Notes: generated by a model from the letters alone, not told the origin. 64,000 nucleotides of DNA from Asticcacaulis sp. AND118 (GCF_020535245.1 NZ_CP084910.1:2580501-2644500); one strand, 5' to 3'. Positions 53,879 through 62,715 are shown, counted from the stretch's first letter. Made by a program: numbers and translations.

Positions 53879-54090
53879 ATACCTCCCCAGTTCACCGGGG
53901 AGGGGGACCGCACGAGCCTGCCGTCAGGCAGGTGAGATGTGGTGGTGGGGGTTCTTAAAGGCCAAAGACCTTGTGCTTGGCCAGTGCAGGAAAGATACCC
54001 CACCACCCCGCCTGCTCCGCAGTCGCGGTCCCATCGCTGGCAAAAGCTATACTTTCGCGGGCGCTTTACCCCGACAAGTCGGGGAGGTAT
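53879..54090. repeat. Large inverted pair of palindromic repeats (type A)
   Basis: acctccccagttcaccgggg, then agggggaccgcacgagcctg and gtggtgggggttc, is mirrored by accccaccaccccgcctgct, then gcggtcccatcgctggcaaa agctatactttcgcgggcgc, ending tcggggaggtat. The right half carries the same ctatactttcgcg insertion seen at 16.5 kb. The gap 53876-54304 otherwise contains only the TonB receptor terminator signals. Confidence 0.82.
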
Positions 54091-54164
54091 GAAAGCTAAG
54101 AAGCTCATATCCGATCCCTGTGTTTTTTATTGAGGATGCGCCGGTTTCGACCGGCTTGCCAGAC

Positions 54165-54207
54165 AAAAAAGCCGTGACGAAGCAGAGGGAGTTTGCTCGG
54201 TCACGGC
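54165..54207 (-). terminator. Rho-independent terminator of the TonB receptor gene
   Basis: On the minus strand GCCGTGAC pairs with GTCACGGC, with an inner GAGCA/TGCTTC extension, and is followed by TTTTTTGTCT. It lies about 100 bases beyond the receptor stop. Confidence 0.85.
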
Positions 54208-54256
54208 CCAGTTTGTGGAAGAAAACAGGAAGACACCGGTTGGATGCGATCCTGAG

Positions 54257-54287
54257 TTCCGGGCGGCAGAAGGCCCGCCGCCCGGAA
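54257..54287. repeat. Perfect 11-bp hairpin just downstream of the TonB receptor stop
   Basis: ttccgggcggc pairs perfectly with gccgcccggaa around a 9-base loop. There is no T-run on either side, so it is more likely an mRNA-stabilising or processing hairpin than a terminator. Confidence 0.7.
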
Positions 54288-54304
54288 GGCTTACGAACCC
54301 TCTC

Positions 54305-57300
54305 CTACCACTTGGCGCGCAGGCCAAGCGTCAGGCGCGGTTCGAACTCGTTCTGAGAGCCGTACTGGGTCTTGCCCTCGGCGAATTGATAGTAATATTT
54401 CTCAATTTCGCCGGTGATGTTGGACCCGTTGAGGTACAGCGACAGGTGCTTGTTGACGTCATAGGTGGCGTTGACATCGACAAAAGCAGTCTCATCCGCG
54501 TACTGAGCGATATTATCGCCCGACAGGGTCGAGACGCCGTTCAGGCGTTCGGAGCGATAGTTGTAGGCCACGCGGACCTGAAGCTTGTCGTCCTGATACC
54601 AGCCGACCAGATTGAACTGGTGCTTGGAGTTGTTGATGAAGGGCAGCTTTTCACCGTCCAGACCGCGACGCGATTCCGTCGAGGGCGAGTAGGTGTAGTT
54701 GGTGTCGACGCCGAAATTCTTCCACACCGGCGTATCGATCAGATCGTTGAAGGCGAACTTACCGCCGATTTCAACGCCCGACACCTTGCCGCCCTCGCCC
54801 TGGATCTGCTTGTAGACCGGCACGTCGCGGCGGATGACGCCGTCCTGATCCGGGAAGCGGCCCACGGTCTGACCGGCGGTGGTGAAGCTTTCGATATCGA
54901 TGTGGAACAGCGCCAGATTCACCAGAGACGCGCGGCCGAGATAGTATTCGGCGGCGAAATCGACATTCTTGGCGCGCCACGGATTGAGCTGCGGGTTGCC
55001 GTCCTGGTTGGCCGAGGTGACGATGCGGATGCCCAGCGTCTGATCGTCGGCGGTGTTGATCTTCAAGCCGCCGCCGTAGGAACCGAGGTCCAGAGGCTGC
55101 ATGGTCTTGGCCGCCGCGAAGCGGAAGCGCAGCTTGTCCGAATAGTCGTAGACCACATTGATGGCCGGCAGCACGTCGACATAGTCGTTCGAGTCGAAGG
55201 TGTCGCCGATATCTTCGTTGGTGTCGCCATACGGATACTGGGTCGGGTCGGTGACGTTCTGGCGGACCCACAGGTCGGTCTTGATCACACGCACGCCGGC
55301 ATTACCGCGGATTTTTTCGCCGATTTCGAAATCGCCGGCCAGATAGGCCGAGCTTTCTTCCAGCGAGACCGAATAGGACTGACCCGGCACGATCACGCGG
55401 TTGGCCCCGCCGAAGACGCGCGTCATGAAGGCGGCGGCATCGTCGAAGTCACGCGGATCGGCGGCCCAGAAGCCCGGCAGGCCCGAAGTCACGCCACCGA
55501 GGTCGGTGACGAAGATCGGGTTGTTGTATTCGTCCAGACGCGTCGGCTTGTTGACCGTATACGGCTGGAAAACCATGACCGACGGATTGGCGGCCGAAGG
55601 GACCATTTCGCCACGGGCGCAGCGCGGATTATCCATCACGACGTCGATGGCCTTCCACTGCGCGGCGCAGCCCTTGGATTGCAGCACGCCGTTCTGATCG
55701 CGGGTATTCGGATAGAAGTCCGAGAACAGGTGGAACTGCGTGATGTCGACTTCGCGCTTCGACGTGCGCGCGCCGAAGTGGGCGTTGGTGAAGAGGCCGA
55801 ACATCTTGTCGTCGTAGCGGTAGTGACCGTCGTAACGGGCGACCTCCAGCGTCGAATCCGCCTCGTTATTGCCTTCGGACGAGAAGGCGCCCACGGCGTA
55901 GGAGCCGAGATTGGCCATATAGTCCTTCAGCGACTTGCCCGCGCCCAGACCGCCGGAGATCGGCGTGTCGAAGCCCGACCACACCGGATGATCGCCGGAG
56001 ATGTCGTAGTGCAGTTGCGGGTTCTGACCGTAGCCCTGCGGATTCGGATCGATATAGCAGCCGCCCTGTGCGCCGGTCACCGCGTTGGTGCGGCGCGACG
56101 CCGGGAAGGTGTCGCAGATCGACTTCGGATAGAAGGTGCCGCGCGTACGGTCGTCGGCGTTGCGGAACAGGGTGAAGCGGCCGTCGGCATAGCGCCAGTT
56201 GGACAGGTCGCCCTGCACCTGACCGTTCATGCTCAGGCGGTTGGCGTTGGCCGAGATGGCGCGCAGCTCATAGGTATAGTTGCCGCCGTTGTCGTACTTC
56301 AGCTCAAGATTATAGTTGAAGGATTCCGACTTGTTGGTGCGGTTGACGGTGAACGAGTTCACCCAGTGGGCGTTGATGTCGTATTCGTCGACCGTCAGCC
56401 ACGGACGGCCGTTCGAGCCGGTCTGACCGGTGTTTTCAAAGTCCGTCGGCTTGGTCCAGGTGCCGAAGACGGCGCCGTCCCAGCGGTTCGAGATATTCAT
56501 GCCGACGGCGCGGTTATAGTCTTCCAGCTTGGCGTAGAAGCCTTCGGCGATCAGGGTGTAGCCGTCGCCGAACTTCCATTCGGTCGACAGGTTGACGCCC
56601 AGACGCTTGCGCTGATTCTCGCGGTGGAAGCTTTCGTAGCCGTGCGGCGACAGGAAGTTCTGCGGCGCGGAACCGCCCCAGTCGTTATTGCCGGAAATGC
56701 CGCCGCCGATGCCGGAATAGTTGTTGCCCAGCGTGACGTCGGACGTCGCCGCCGACAGCAGCACGCCCACGGTATCGTTGCGCCAGCTCGCCAGACCATT
56801 GAGCGAATAGTCGTCGCCCTTGGTGTGGTCGCCGCGCTGACCTTCGATCGCGCCGGCCAGGGTCAGGCCCTGACGGAACTGGAACGGCCGACGGGTTTGC
56901 AGGTCGATCGTGCCCGACACGCCCGACAGCGCATTGGTGGTGTCGGTCGATTTGAACACGACGACGCTGTTCATCAGTTGCGACGGCACGTCGAGCAGGT
57001 TGGGCTGGGCCGAACCGAGGTTGCCCGCCGACAGATACTGTTCGCCATTGAGCAGGGTGATGACCTGCGACAGGCCGCGGATATCGACGGTCGAGCCTTC
57101 GCCCGCGTCGCGGCGGATCTGAACGCCGGTCACGCGCTGGAGCGAGTCGGCGATGGTGGTGTCGGGCAGCTTGCCGATGTCTTCGGAGGAAATGGCGTCG
57201 ACGATGGCCGCTTCCTTGCGCTTGATGCCGACCGAGCGGAGTTGAGAGGCGCGGACGCCGGTGACGACGACTTCGGTGATATCTTCGGCCGCTGCCGGCG

Positions 57301-57454
57301 CTTCCTGCGCGGCGACGGCCGCCGAAAGCGCAAGCCAGGAGGCGCCTGCCGAAAGGGTCAGGGCCAGACCGCGCGCGATTTGCCTGCCCTTTGTTTGCCT
57401 GCCTGTGGTTTGCCTGCCTGTGTTTTGCCTGCCTGTGTTTTGTGTCTGTCTCAT
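54305..57454 (-). CDS. TonB-dependent receptor
   Basis: The 1049-residue outer-membrane receptor starts MRQTQNTGRQNTGRQTTGRQ, with an unusual basic repeat before the signal peptide hydrophobic core (ARGLALTLSAGASWLALSA). The plug domain begins EVVVTGVRASQLRSVGIKRK, with DAISSEDIGKLPDTTIADSL, and the barrel ends in the C-terminal aromatic strand FEPRLTLGLRAKW. It belongs to the oligosaccharide-type receptors found with LacI regulators and halogenases in Caulobacterales. An ATG nine bases upstream (57463) is an alternative start; AGGGA precedes the chosen one. Confidence 0.9.
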   Translation of the reverse strand: MRQTQNTGRQNTGRQTTGRQTKGRQIARGLALTLSAGASWLALSAAVAAQEAPAAAEDITEVVVTGVRASQLRSVGIKRKEAAIVDAISSEDIGKLPDTTIADSLQRVTGVQIRRDAGEGSTVDIRGLSQVITLLNGEQYLSAGNLGSAQPNLLDVPSQLMNSVVVFKSTDTTNALSGVSGTIDLQTRRPFQFRQGLTLAGAIEGQRGDHTKGDDYSLNGLASWRNDTVGVLLSAATSDVTLGNNYSGIGGGISGNNDWGGSAPQNFLSPHGYESFHRENQRKRLGVNLSTEWKFGDGYTLIAEGFYAKLEDYNRAVGMNISNRWDGAVFGTWTKPTDFENTGQTGSNGRPWLTVDEYDINAHWVNSFTVNRTNKSESFNYNLELKYDNGGNYTYELRAISANANRLSMNGQVQGDLSNWRYADGRFTLFRNADDRTRGTFYPKSICDTFPASRRTNAVTGAQGGCYIDPNPQGYGQNPQLHYDISGDHPVWSGFDTPISGGLGAGKSLKDYMANLGSYAVGAFSSEGNNEADSTLEVARYDGHYRYDDKMFGLFTNAHFGARTSKREVDITQFHLFSDFYPNTRDQNGVLQSKGCAAQWKAIDVVMDNPRCARGEMVPSAANPSVMVFQPYTVNKPTRLDEYNNPIFVTDLGGVTSGLPGFWAADPRDFDDAAAFMTRVFGGANRVIVPGQSYSVSLEESSAYLAGDFEIGEKIRGNAGVRVIKTDLWVRQNVTDPTQYPYGDTNEDIGDTFDSNDYVDVLPAINVVYDYSDKLRFRFAAAKTMQPLDLGSYGGGLKINTADDQTLGIRIVTSANQDGNPQLNPWRAKNVDFAAEYYLGRASLVNLALFHIDIESFTTAGQTVGRFPDQDGVIRRDVPVYKQIQGEGGKVSGVEIGGKFAFNDLIDTPVWKNFGVDTNYTYSPSTESRRGLDGEKLPFINNSKHQFNLVGWYQDDKLQVRVAYNYRSERLNGVSTLSGDNIAQYADETAFVDVNATYDVNKHLSLYLNGSNITGEIEKYYYQFAEGKTQYGSQNEFEPRLTLGLRAKW
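57379..57447. repeat. 15-bp tandem repeat in the TonB receptor signal-peptide region
   Basis: tttgcctgcc recurs at 57379, 57394, 57409 and 57424, with a decayed fifth unit at 57439, exactly every 15 bp. It encodes repeated (N/T)TGRQ pentapeptides before the signal-peptide core. Confidence 0.85.
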
Positions 57455-57553
57455 GAACTTCATCCCTGGTAATGACGTTTCTTTTTCACGGCGCACTGAC
57501 CGGGCCCGGCGGCGTCATCCTTCGAAAGCATCCTCGCGACAGGACATAGGTTT

Positions 57554-57587
57554 TGTCTTGTTATGTCCTATTTTGTCTTATATTGTC
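57554..57587 (-). promoter_or_regulatory. Four helically phased GACA/TGTC motifs upstream of the TonB receptor
   Basis: TGTC occurs at 57554, 57564, 57574 and 57584, exactly 10 bp apart, inside an AT-rich stretch, 100 bases upstream of the receptor start. Two further ATGTCAT copies at 57756 and 57765, 9 bp apart, lie closer to the LacI gene. The gap 57455-57896 (442 bases) holds no gene, so this is the shared promoter region. A LacI-type or other multimeric regulator may bind here. Confidence 0.6.
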
Positions 57588-57896
57588 GCGAAAGACATTG
57601 AAGATGAGCCGGGCAACAGGTGGCAAACAGCGCGTTTACAACGATTTCCCGTGGCATCCGCCTCATTTTTGAGGCGTTTTCGAGGGTTCCCCAGTCCGTT
57701 TATCCTTTATGGCTGGCATCGGTTTCACAAAATGGCCTGATTTTGTCAATCCGAAATGTCATCGATGTCATAAATTGTGGCCGATCAAGGCCACGACTGT
57801 GACCGCCCTGCATCACGCCAACCCTCGCCAGACCGGATTCGACCTGTTAGATAACGCCGCTTTTCCTGTTCATCGCTTGCTGTTAGTTTGAGTATC

Positions 57897-58913
57897 ATGA
57901 CGACGATTTACGATGTGTCCCGCCTCGCCGGTGTGTCGGCCAAGACCGTGTCGCGGGTTCTCAACGAGCCGGACAAGGTGAAGATCCACACACGCGAGCA
58001 GGTGCTGGCGGCGATGAAGCAACTGGACTACAGCCCCAATGCCTCGGCGCGGCAGTTGCGGCTGGGCGGAGCCAGTTCGCTGGGCCTGCTGCTCGAAGAC
58101 CCTTCCTCTGGTTATCAGAGCCGCTTCCATCAGGCCCTGCTGACCGCCTGCATGGAGGCCGGCAAGCACATCACGGTCGAACTGTTCGAAGGCGTGAAGC
58201 CGGACTGGGAAAGCCGCGTCGACCGTTTTCTCAACGAAGGCCGCGTGCGCGACCTCATCCTGCTGCCGACCCTGTGCGATTTCGAACCGCTGAAGGCGCA
58301 TCTGAGGAAGCGCGACGCCCGCGCCGTGCTGATCGCGCCGTCGATCTTCGACCCGCACTTCCCGTCGGTGGTGATGGACGACCGCGCCGCCGCGCGTCAG
58401 ATCATCGAGCACCTGTTCTCGCTGGGTCACAAGCGCATCGGCCACATCAGCGGCCACCCGGACCATTCGGCCTCGATCCTGCGCCGTCAGGGCATATTCG
58501 AAGCCTATGACGCCGCGGGACGTCAACGTCCGGGCCCGGACCTGTTCGTCGCCGGCGACTTCATGTTCAAGAAGGGCATCGAAGCCGCCGAGGCGCTGCT
58601 GTCCCTGCCCGAACCGCCGACGGCCATCTTCGCCGCCAATGACGAGACGGCTGCGGCGGTCAGCATGGTGGCGCACAAGCGCGGCCTCAGCATACCCGCC
58701 GATCTGTCGGTCGTGGGCTTCGACGACGCGCCCATCGCTTCGGCGGTATGGCCGGCCCTGACCACCATCGCCCAGCCCTATCTCGACATGTCGCGCCGGG
58801 TGGTGCAGTCGCTCGACGACTGGGACGCCAACTTCCCCGGCGGCACGGCGGCGACCTATATGACACGGCACGACCTGGTGCTGCGCGACTCTACCGGACC
58901 GGCGCCGAAATAG
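57897..58913 (+). CDS. LacI family transcriptional regulator
   Basis: The 338-residue protein has an N-terminal LacI helix-turn-helix (TTIYDVSRLAGVSAKTVSRV followed by LNEPDKVKIHTREQ), the hinge and a periplasmic-binding-protein-like effector domain (SLGLLLEDPSSGYQSRFHQA, FGHKRIGHISG-type core). It is divergent from the TonB receptor and probably controls receptor and halogenase genes in response to a sugar. The ATG at 57897 is preferred over TTG at 57888. Confidence 0.93.
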   Translation: MTTIYDVSRLAGVSAKTVSRVLNEPDKVKIHTREQVLAAMKQLDYSPNASARQLRLGGASSLGLLLEDPSSGYQSRFHQALLTACMEAGKHITVELFEGVKPDWESRVDRFLNEGRVRDLILLPTLCDFEPLKAHLRKRDARAVLIAPSIFDPHFPSVVMDDRAAARQIIEHLFSLGHKRIGHISGHPDHSASILRRQGIFEAYDAAGRQRPGPDLFVAGDFMFKKGIEAAEALLSLPEPPTAIFAANDETAAAVSMVAHKRGLSIPADLSVVGFDDAPIASAVWPALTTIAQPYLDMSRRVVQSLDDWDANFPGGTAATYMTRHDLVLRDSTGPAPK

Positions 58914-59001
58914 GGTTTTTCATTACGCAGTGTTAACTGGACTCCTGAGCCGTTTTCGTTTTTCTTGTGTTAGCGGGGTAATACGAGAACACACGGAACA
59001 G

Positions 59002-60063
59002 ATGCCGGTAAGTTGCCAAAATCCTCTGGGGCTGGAAGGTTTCGCGTTTGTGGAGTTCGCGACCCCGAATGCGGAGGCGCACACCACCGCCTTCGAGCGC
59101 CTGGGCTTTGTCGAGACGCACCGCCACGCCTGGCAGGATGTCAGCGTCTTCCGTCAGGGGCAGATTTACTTCGTCCTCAATGCCGAGCCCGCCGGTCACG
59201 CCGCCCGAACGGCGGCGCGTCACGGTCCGACCGTCTGTGGCATGGGCTTCCGCGTCAGCGACGCCCAGCGCGCCCTGCGTCTGGCCGTGCAACAGGGGGC
59301 GAAGGCGGCCGACGCCCACGCGACGCCGTACGGCGAAGACGTACCGGCACTGCAAGGCGTCGGCGGCACGCTCATCTATCTGATCGACGATGTCGCCATG
59401 CGCGGCCATGCACCCGAAGGCTGGCGCGCCCTGCACTCACCGCCGGTCGCTCAGGTCAACGGCGCCGGGCTTGTCTGCGTCGACCACATCAATCATGCCC
59501 TGCGCAAGGGTCAGATGCAGACCTGGGCCGACTTCTATGTGCGCGTGCTGGGCTTCGAATCGCAGCGCTATTTCGACCTCGACACCCACGCCACGGGGAT
59601 GGAGGCGCAGGCCCTCGTCTGTCCGCAGGGGCAGATCCGCATTCCGCTCAGCGAAAGCCGCTCGGCCTACAGCGCCACCGAAGCCTTTCTGGAAGCGCAC
59701 GGCGGCGAAGGCGTGCAGCACATCGCGCTGGAAACCTTCGACATCCACGCCACGGTCGAGGCCCTGAAGGCACGCGGCGTACGCTTTCAGCCGGTCCCCG
59801 CCCCCTATTACGACGGCATCGACGCCCGCGTGCCGCACCACGACGAAGACATCGAGCGCCTGCGCCGCAACGGCATTCTGATCGACGGCAATCTGCGCCG
59901 CGAAGGCATATTGCTGCAGGCCTTCACCGATACGGACTTCGGCCCGGTCTTTTTCGAGATCGTGCAGCGCAAGGGCAATGCCGGCTTCGGCGGCGGCAAT
60001 ATTCAGGCGCTGATGGAGGCCGCCGGGCTGGAGCAGATGCGCAAGGGGTTGCTGAGGGTTTAG
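59002..60063 (+). CDS. hpd: 4-hydroxyphenylpyruvate dioxygenase-like protein
   Basis: The 353-residue two-domain VOC-fold dioxygenase has LEGFAFVEFATPNAEAHTTA, metal ligands in CVDHINHAL and GVQHIALETF and Glu in VFFEIVQRKG. The C-terminal GFGGGNIQALMEA is typical of HPPD. It would convert 4-hydroxyphenylpyruvate to homogentisate in tyrosine degradation. No homogentisate dioxygenase is adjacent, so a related substrate is possible. It follows lacI by 88 bases on the same strand. Confidence 0.85.
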   Translation: MPVSCQNPLGLEGFAFVEFATPNAEAHTTAFERLGFVETHRHAWQDVSVFRQGQIYFVLNAEPAGHAARTAARHGPTVCGMGFRVSDAQRALRLAVQQGAKAADAHATPYGEDVPALQGVGGTLIYLIDDVAMRGHAPEGWRALHSPPVAQVNGAGLVCVDHINHALRKGQMQTWADFYVRVLGFESQRYFDLDTHATGMEAQALVCPQGQIRIPLSESRSAYSATEAFLEAHGGEGVQHIALETFDIHATVEALKARGVRFQPVPAPYYDGIDARVPHHDEDIERLRRNGILIDGNLRREGILLQAFTDTDFGPVFFEIVQRKGNAGFGGGNIQALMEAAGLEQMRKGLLRV

Positions 60064-60074
60064 GCGGGCTTTGC

Positions 60075-61583
60075 TTAAATCGAATAAAGGGTTTCCTGCA
60101 ATCGGATATAGGCCGCCTTGATGCCCGAAAGCGCGCCTAACCGCGCCTTGCCTTCGGCCACGCTGCCGTAACGCGCGATCAGATAATTGCCCAGCTTCTT
60201 CGCCCCCAGTTCGCCTTCGCCATTGGTTTCATAGGCGCGCAGGATCGAAACCAGAAGGTCTTTCAATTCACCGTCAACCGCCCCCAGCCCCAGCGTCTCG
60301 GTCGTCTTGGCGCGCTGGTGGCGCGTCACCGGCGGGTTGGTGAACAGGATATAGGCCAGCACGTCGAACAGGTCAGAGTCCTTCGCGTCGATCAGACGGC
60401 GCATATCGTCCAGCTTATCGTGATCGTATCCACGATCCGAAAGCTGTTCCAGAAACTGCTCGCGCCGGTCCGGGTTGCTCCACGCCGCGCGCAAGGCATC
60501 CTCGTCGGGGATCATCCCCGACAGATCACCGAACAGCCTTTGCAGGAACTCCGCCGCCGTCATGGGGCGGCCATCCGGCCCCCAATAGGTCGTGGTCGAG
60601 ATATAGCGGATATGGCGGTCTTTACCGTCAGCCAGCCGGATAATGATCTTTTCCGCCGCCCCGATGTCTTCGCCGTCATCGCCTCCGCCCAAGGGCTCAT
60701 CCGGCCCCGGTTCGGCAGGGCCACGCGGACCGCGCGGCTCAGGCGCGACCGGCTCCAGCGGCTCTCCATCCCATTCCGGGTCGCGGAAATTTTCATGCGC
60801 CTTCACGAAATCCCAGATGGTGAAAAACGCCTTGTCCTCAAAGGTGCGGGTGCCGCGCCCGATGATCTGTTTGAATTCGATCATCGATTTCACCGGCCGC
60901 ATCAGCACGATATGCCGCACATTGCGCGCATCCACCCCCGTCGATAGCTTCTGAGAGGTGGTCAGGATGGTCGGGATCGTCTTGTCATTATCCTGAAACG
61001 CCCTCAGATGCGCTTCGCCCACCGCGCCGTCATTGGCGGTGACGCGATGGCAATAGTCGGGGTGGGTGCTGGTCTTCACCTGATTGATCAGATCACGGAT
61101 CAAAGCCGCATGGTCCTGCGTCGCGCAGAACACCAGCGTCTTTTGCCGCTGGTTGATCTGAGCCATGAACTCTTTGACGCGGCTCAGTTCGCGCTGTTCG
61201 ATGACAATACGCGTATTGAAATCCAGCTCACTAAAGCGGTCGCCCTCTTCGACCTCACCGCTCACAAGCTCGTCGGAACCGTCATAGACATATTCGTCGA
61301 TGGTGCTGGCCAGCCGTTCGGCATAGTCCTTGGCCTGCCCCACCCCTTCGCGGTGCGAAAGGCCCGCGCGCTTGGCTTCGATCACCGCCAGCTTATGCCC
61401 GCGATAGATCAGCACATAGTCGCAAGCCAACCCCTTGCCGCGTTTATTGCCCGACAGGATACGCCCCGGACAGATCACCTCACGCCGCACCCGCGACCCT
61501 TCGACCACGCCCCACCCGGCGGCCCGTAATACCGGGTCGATACGGTCAGCGCGCGTCTCGGATTCGGTCTCAGTGCGTGTCAT
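60075..61583 (-). CDS. hsdR: Type I restriction enzyme HsdR, lacking the first helicase lobe
   Basis: A 502-residue EcoEI-like R subunit. The nuclease domain is present (CDYVLIYRGHKLAVIEAKRA, D55 and E69xK71). Helicase lobe 2 is present (KTLVFCATQDHAALIRDLIN, TTSQKLSTGVDARNVRHIVL, MIEFKQIIGRGTR), as is the C-terminal EcoEI_R_C part. Between QAKDYAERLA (to residue 92) and STIDEYVYDG no Walker A, DEAH or other lobe 1 motif exists. A normal subunit is roughly 800 residues or more, so about 300-340 residues are missing, in-frame. It is the last gene of hsdM-hsdS-hsdR, 10 bases after hsdS. Confidence 0.85.
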   Translation of the reverse strand: MTRTETESETRADRIDPVLRAAGWGVVEGSRVRREVICPGRILSGNKRGKGLACDYVLIYRGHKLAVIEAKRAGLSHREGVGQAKDYAERLASTIDEYVYDGSDELVSGEVEEGDRFSELDFNTRIVIEQRELSRVKEFMAQINQRQKTLVFCATQDHAALIRDLINQVKTSTHPDYCHRVTANDGAVGEAHLRAFQDNDKTIPTILTTSQKLSTGVDARNVRHIVLMRPVKSMIEFKQIIGRGTRTFEDKAFFTIWDFVKAHENFRDPEWDGEPLEPVAPEPRGPRGPAEPGPDEPLGGGDDGEDIGAAEKIIIRLADGKDRHIRYISTTTYWGPDGRPMTAAEFLQRLFGDLSGMIPDEDALRAAWSNPDRREQFLEQLSDRGYDHDKLDDMRRLIDAKDSDLFDVLAYILFTNPPVTRHQRAKTTETLGLGAVDGELKDLLVSILRAYETNGEGELGAKKLGNYLIARYGSVAEGKARLGALSGIKAAYIRLQETLYSI

Positions 61584-61593
61584 AATCCCCCGA

Positions 61594-62715
61594 TCAGGTC
61601 AGTTCCCCGGCAAAGGCCTTTTGCAGCAGAGATTGCCGCAGGTCGTCAAGGTCAGCCAACTTTGCCTTGTAGCTAATTGCACTTTCTTGGATATGTTGTC
61701 GCACTTCGCGAAGTCGCTTAGCAATGGAAAACTGCATCTCTGCCCGCGCTGGAATTTTTACCTTCAAGGCACTCCATTTGCTCTTATTTATAATTGGGAG
61801 CGTTGCCTGACCTGCATTTGATAAAACTTGCTTCTGAAAATCGGGCGTCAGCATTTGGTAGTATATGTATTCTGCGGATACACCTGATTTTGCCGTTATT
61901 GAGTTAATCTGTTGATTGGTTGTGATTGGCTGTTCATTAAAACCCGCCTTACCAATGGTTGCTCCGATACACACCATAAGCGCTGAGTTTTCTTGTATAA
62001 TGCGAGACACAGACGCGCCTTTTTCACTGAGGCCCTCATTTGTATAATCAAGAGTCCCGTCGCACTTGAAGTCACCCGGCTTTATGAAGGGAAGATAGTC
62101 ACCGAGCATTCCCGCCTCAGATGTTTTTGGGGTAGAGCCTGTTTGGATAAGGCCTAAGTCTGAAAGTGCGAGGCCCTGCCATTCTATTTTCTTATCGGAA
62201 AAGCTATCTACGAGTAGCGCGCTAAATAACTCATCCAAACTTTGCAGATTGGCTTCGGCGTTGGCGCGGGCGCGGTCCAGCCCCTCAAAGGCTTCATCCA
62301 GAATGGCCACTATCCGCTGTTGCTCTTTTAAACAAATCGGAAGCGAGACCATTTCGCGGTGCACATCATTCCGATTTAAGGTCGGTACGCCAGTGCCGGC
62401 CGCAAAACGTCCAAGCCCCAGCCATTGCAAGAGATAAAAAACAAAACGCGGATCATTATCGTGAAAGTCTTTGACATATAAAGTGGTATTTAAAGGCCAA
62501 AAGTCCTCGTTTATGTAGAACACATTTCCAATGCTTCCGCTTCGTCCAGTTGCTACTCCCGGACCTTTAACTTTTGCTTCAATATGAGTGTCGGTCGCGC
62601 CGCTAGAGGTGACCAAAGGATAACGACCGGGGGTGCGTTGCGGAGCGGGCAAGTCAAAGCCCCTCTGAAGTGTGCTTACTTCATCCAATCGCTTTTTCAC
62701 CCACCCCGGCTTCAC
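61594..62715 (-). CDS. hsdS: Type I restriction-modification specificity subunit HsdS
   Basis: The 373-residue protein has two target-recognition domains (roughly 5-130 and 185-330) separated and followed by helical conserved regions (KEQQRIVAILDEAFEGLDRA, ISYKAKLADLDDLRQSLLQK). GTGVPTLNRNDVHREMVSLP and QATLPIINKSKWSALKVKIP are typical of domain ends. The second domain (about 61.7-62.2 kb) is clearly AT-richer than the surroundings, a usual sign of domain exchange. It overlaps hsdM by four bases. Confidence 0.9.
   Translation of the reverse strand: MKPGWVKKRLDEVSTLQRGFDLPAPQRTPGRYPLVTSSGATDTHIEAKVKGPGVATGRSGSIGNVFYINEDFWPLNTTLYVKDFHDNDPRFVFYLLQWLGLGRFAAGTGVPTLNRNDVHREMVSLPICLKEQQRIVAILDEAFEGLDRARANAEANLQSLDELFSALLVDSFSDKKIEWQGLALSDLGLIQTGSTPKTSEAGMLGDYLPFIKPGDFKCDGTLDYTNEGLSEKGASVSRIIQENSALMVCIGATIGKAGFNEQPITTNQQINSITAKSGVSAEYIYYQMLTPDFQKQVLSNAGQATLPIINKSKWSALKVKIPARAEMQFSIAKRLREVRQHIQESAISYKAKLADLDDLRQSLLQKAFAGELT

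Noticed and set aside
54215-57472. A plus-strand open frame of over 1000 codons antisense to the TonB receptor
   Set aside because: It is a shadow of the receptor: the receptor frame has a signal peptide, plug and barrel motifs and a C-terminal aromatic strand, while the antisense translation has no domain-like features. High GC at third positions produces such frames.
57756-57772. The ATGTCAT pair near lacI as a classic LacI operator
   Set aside because: The copies are direct repeats, not the dyad with central CG expected of a LacI-family operator, so only the general regulatory region is annotated.
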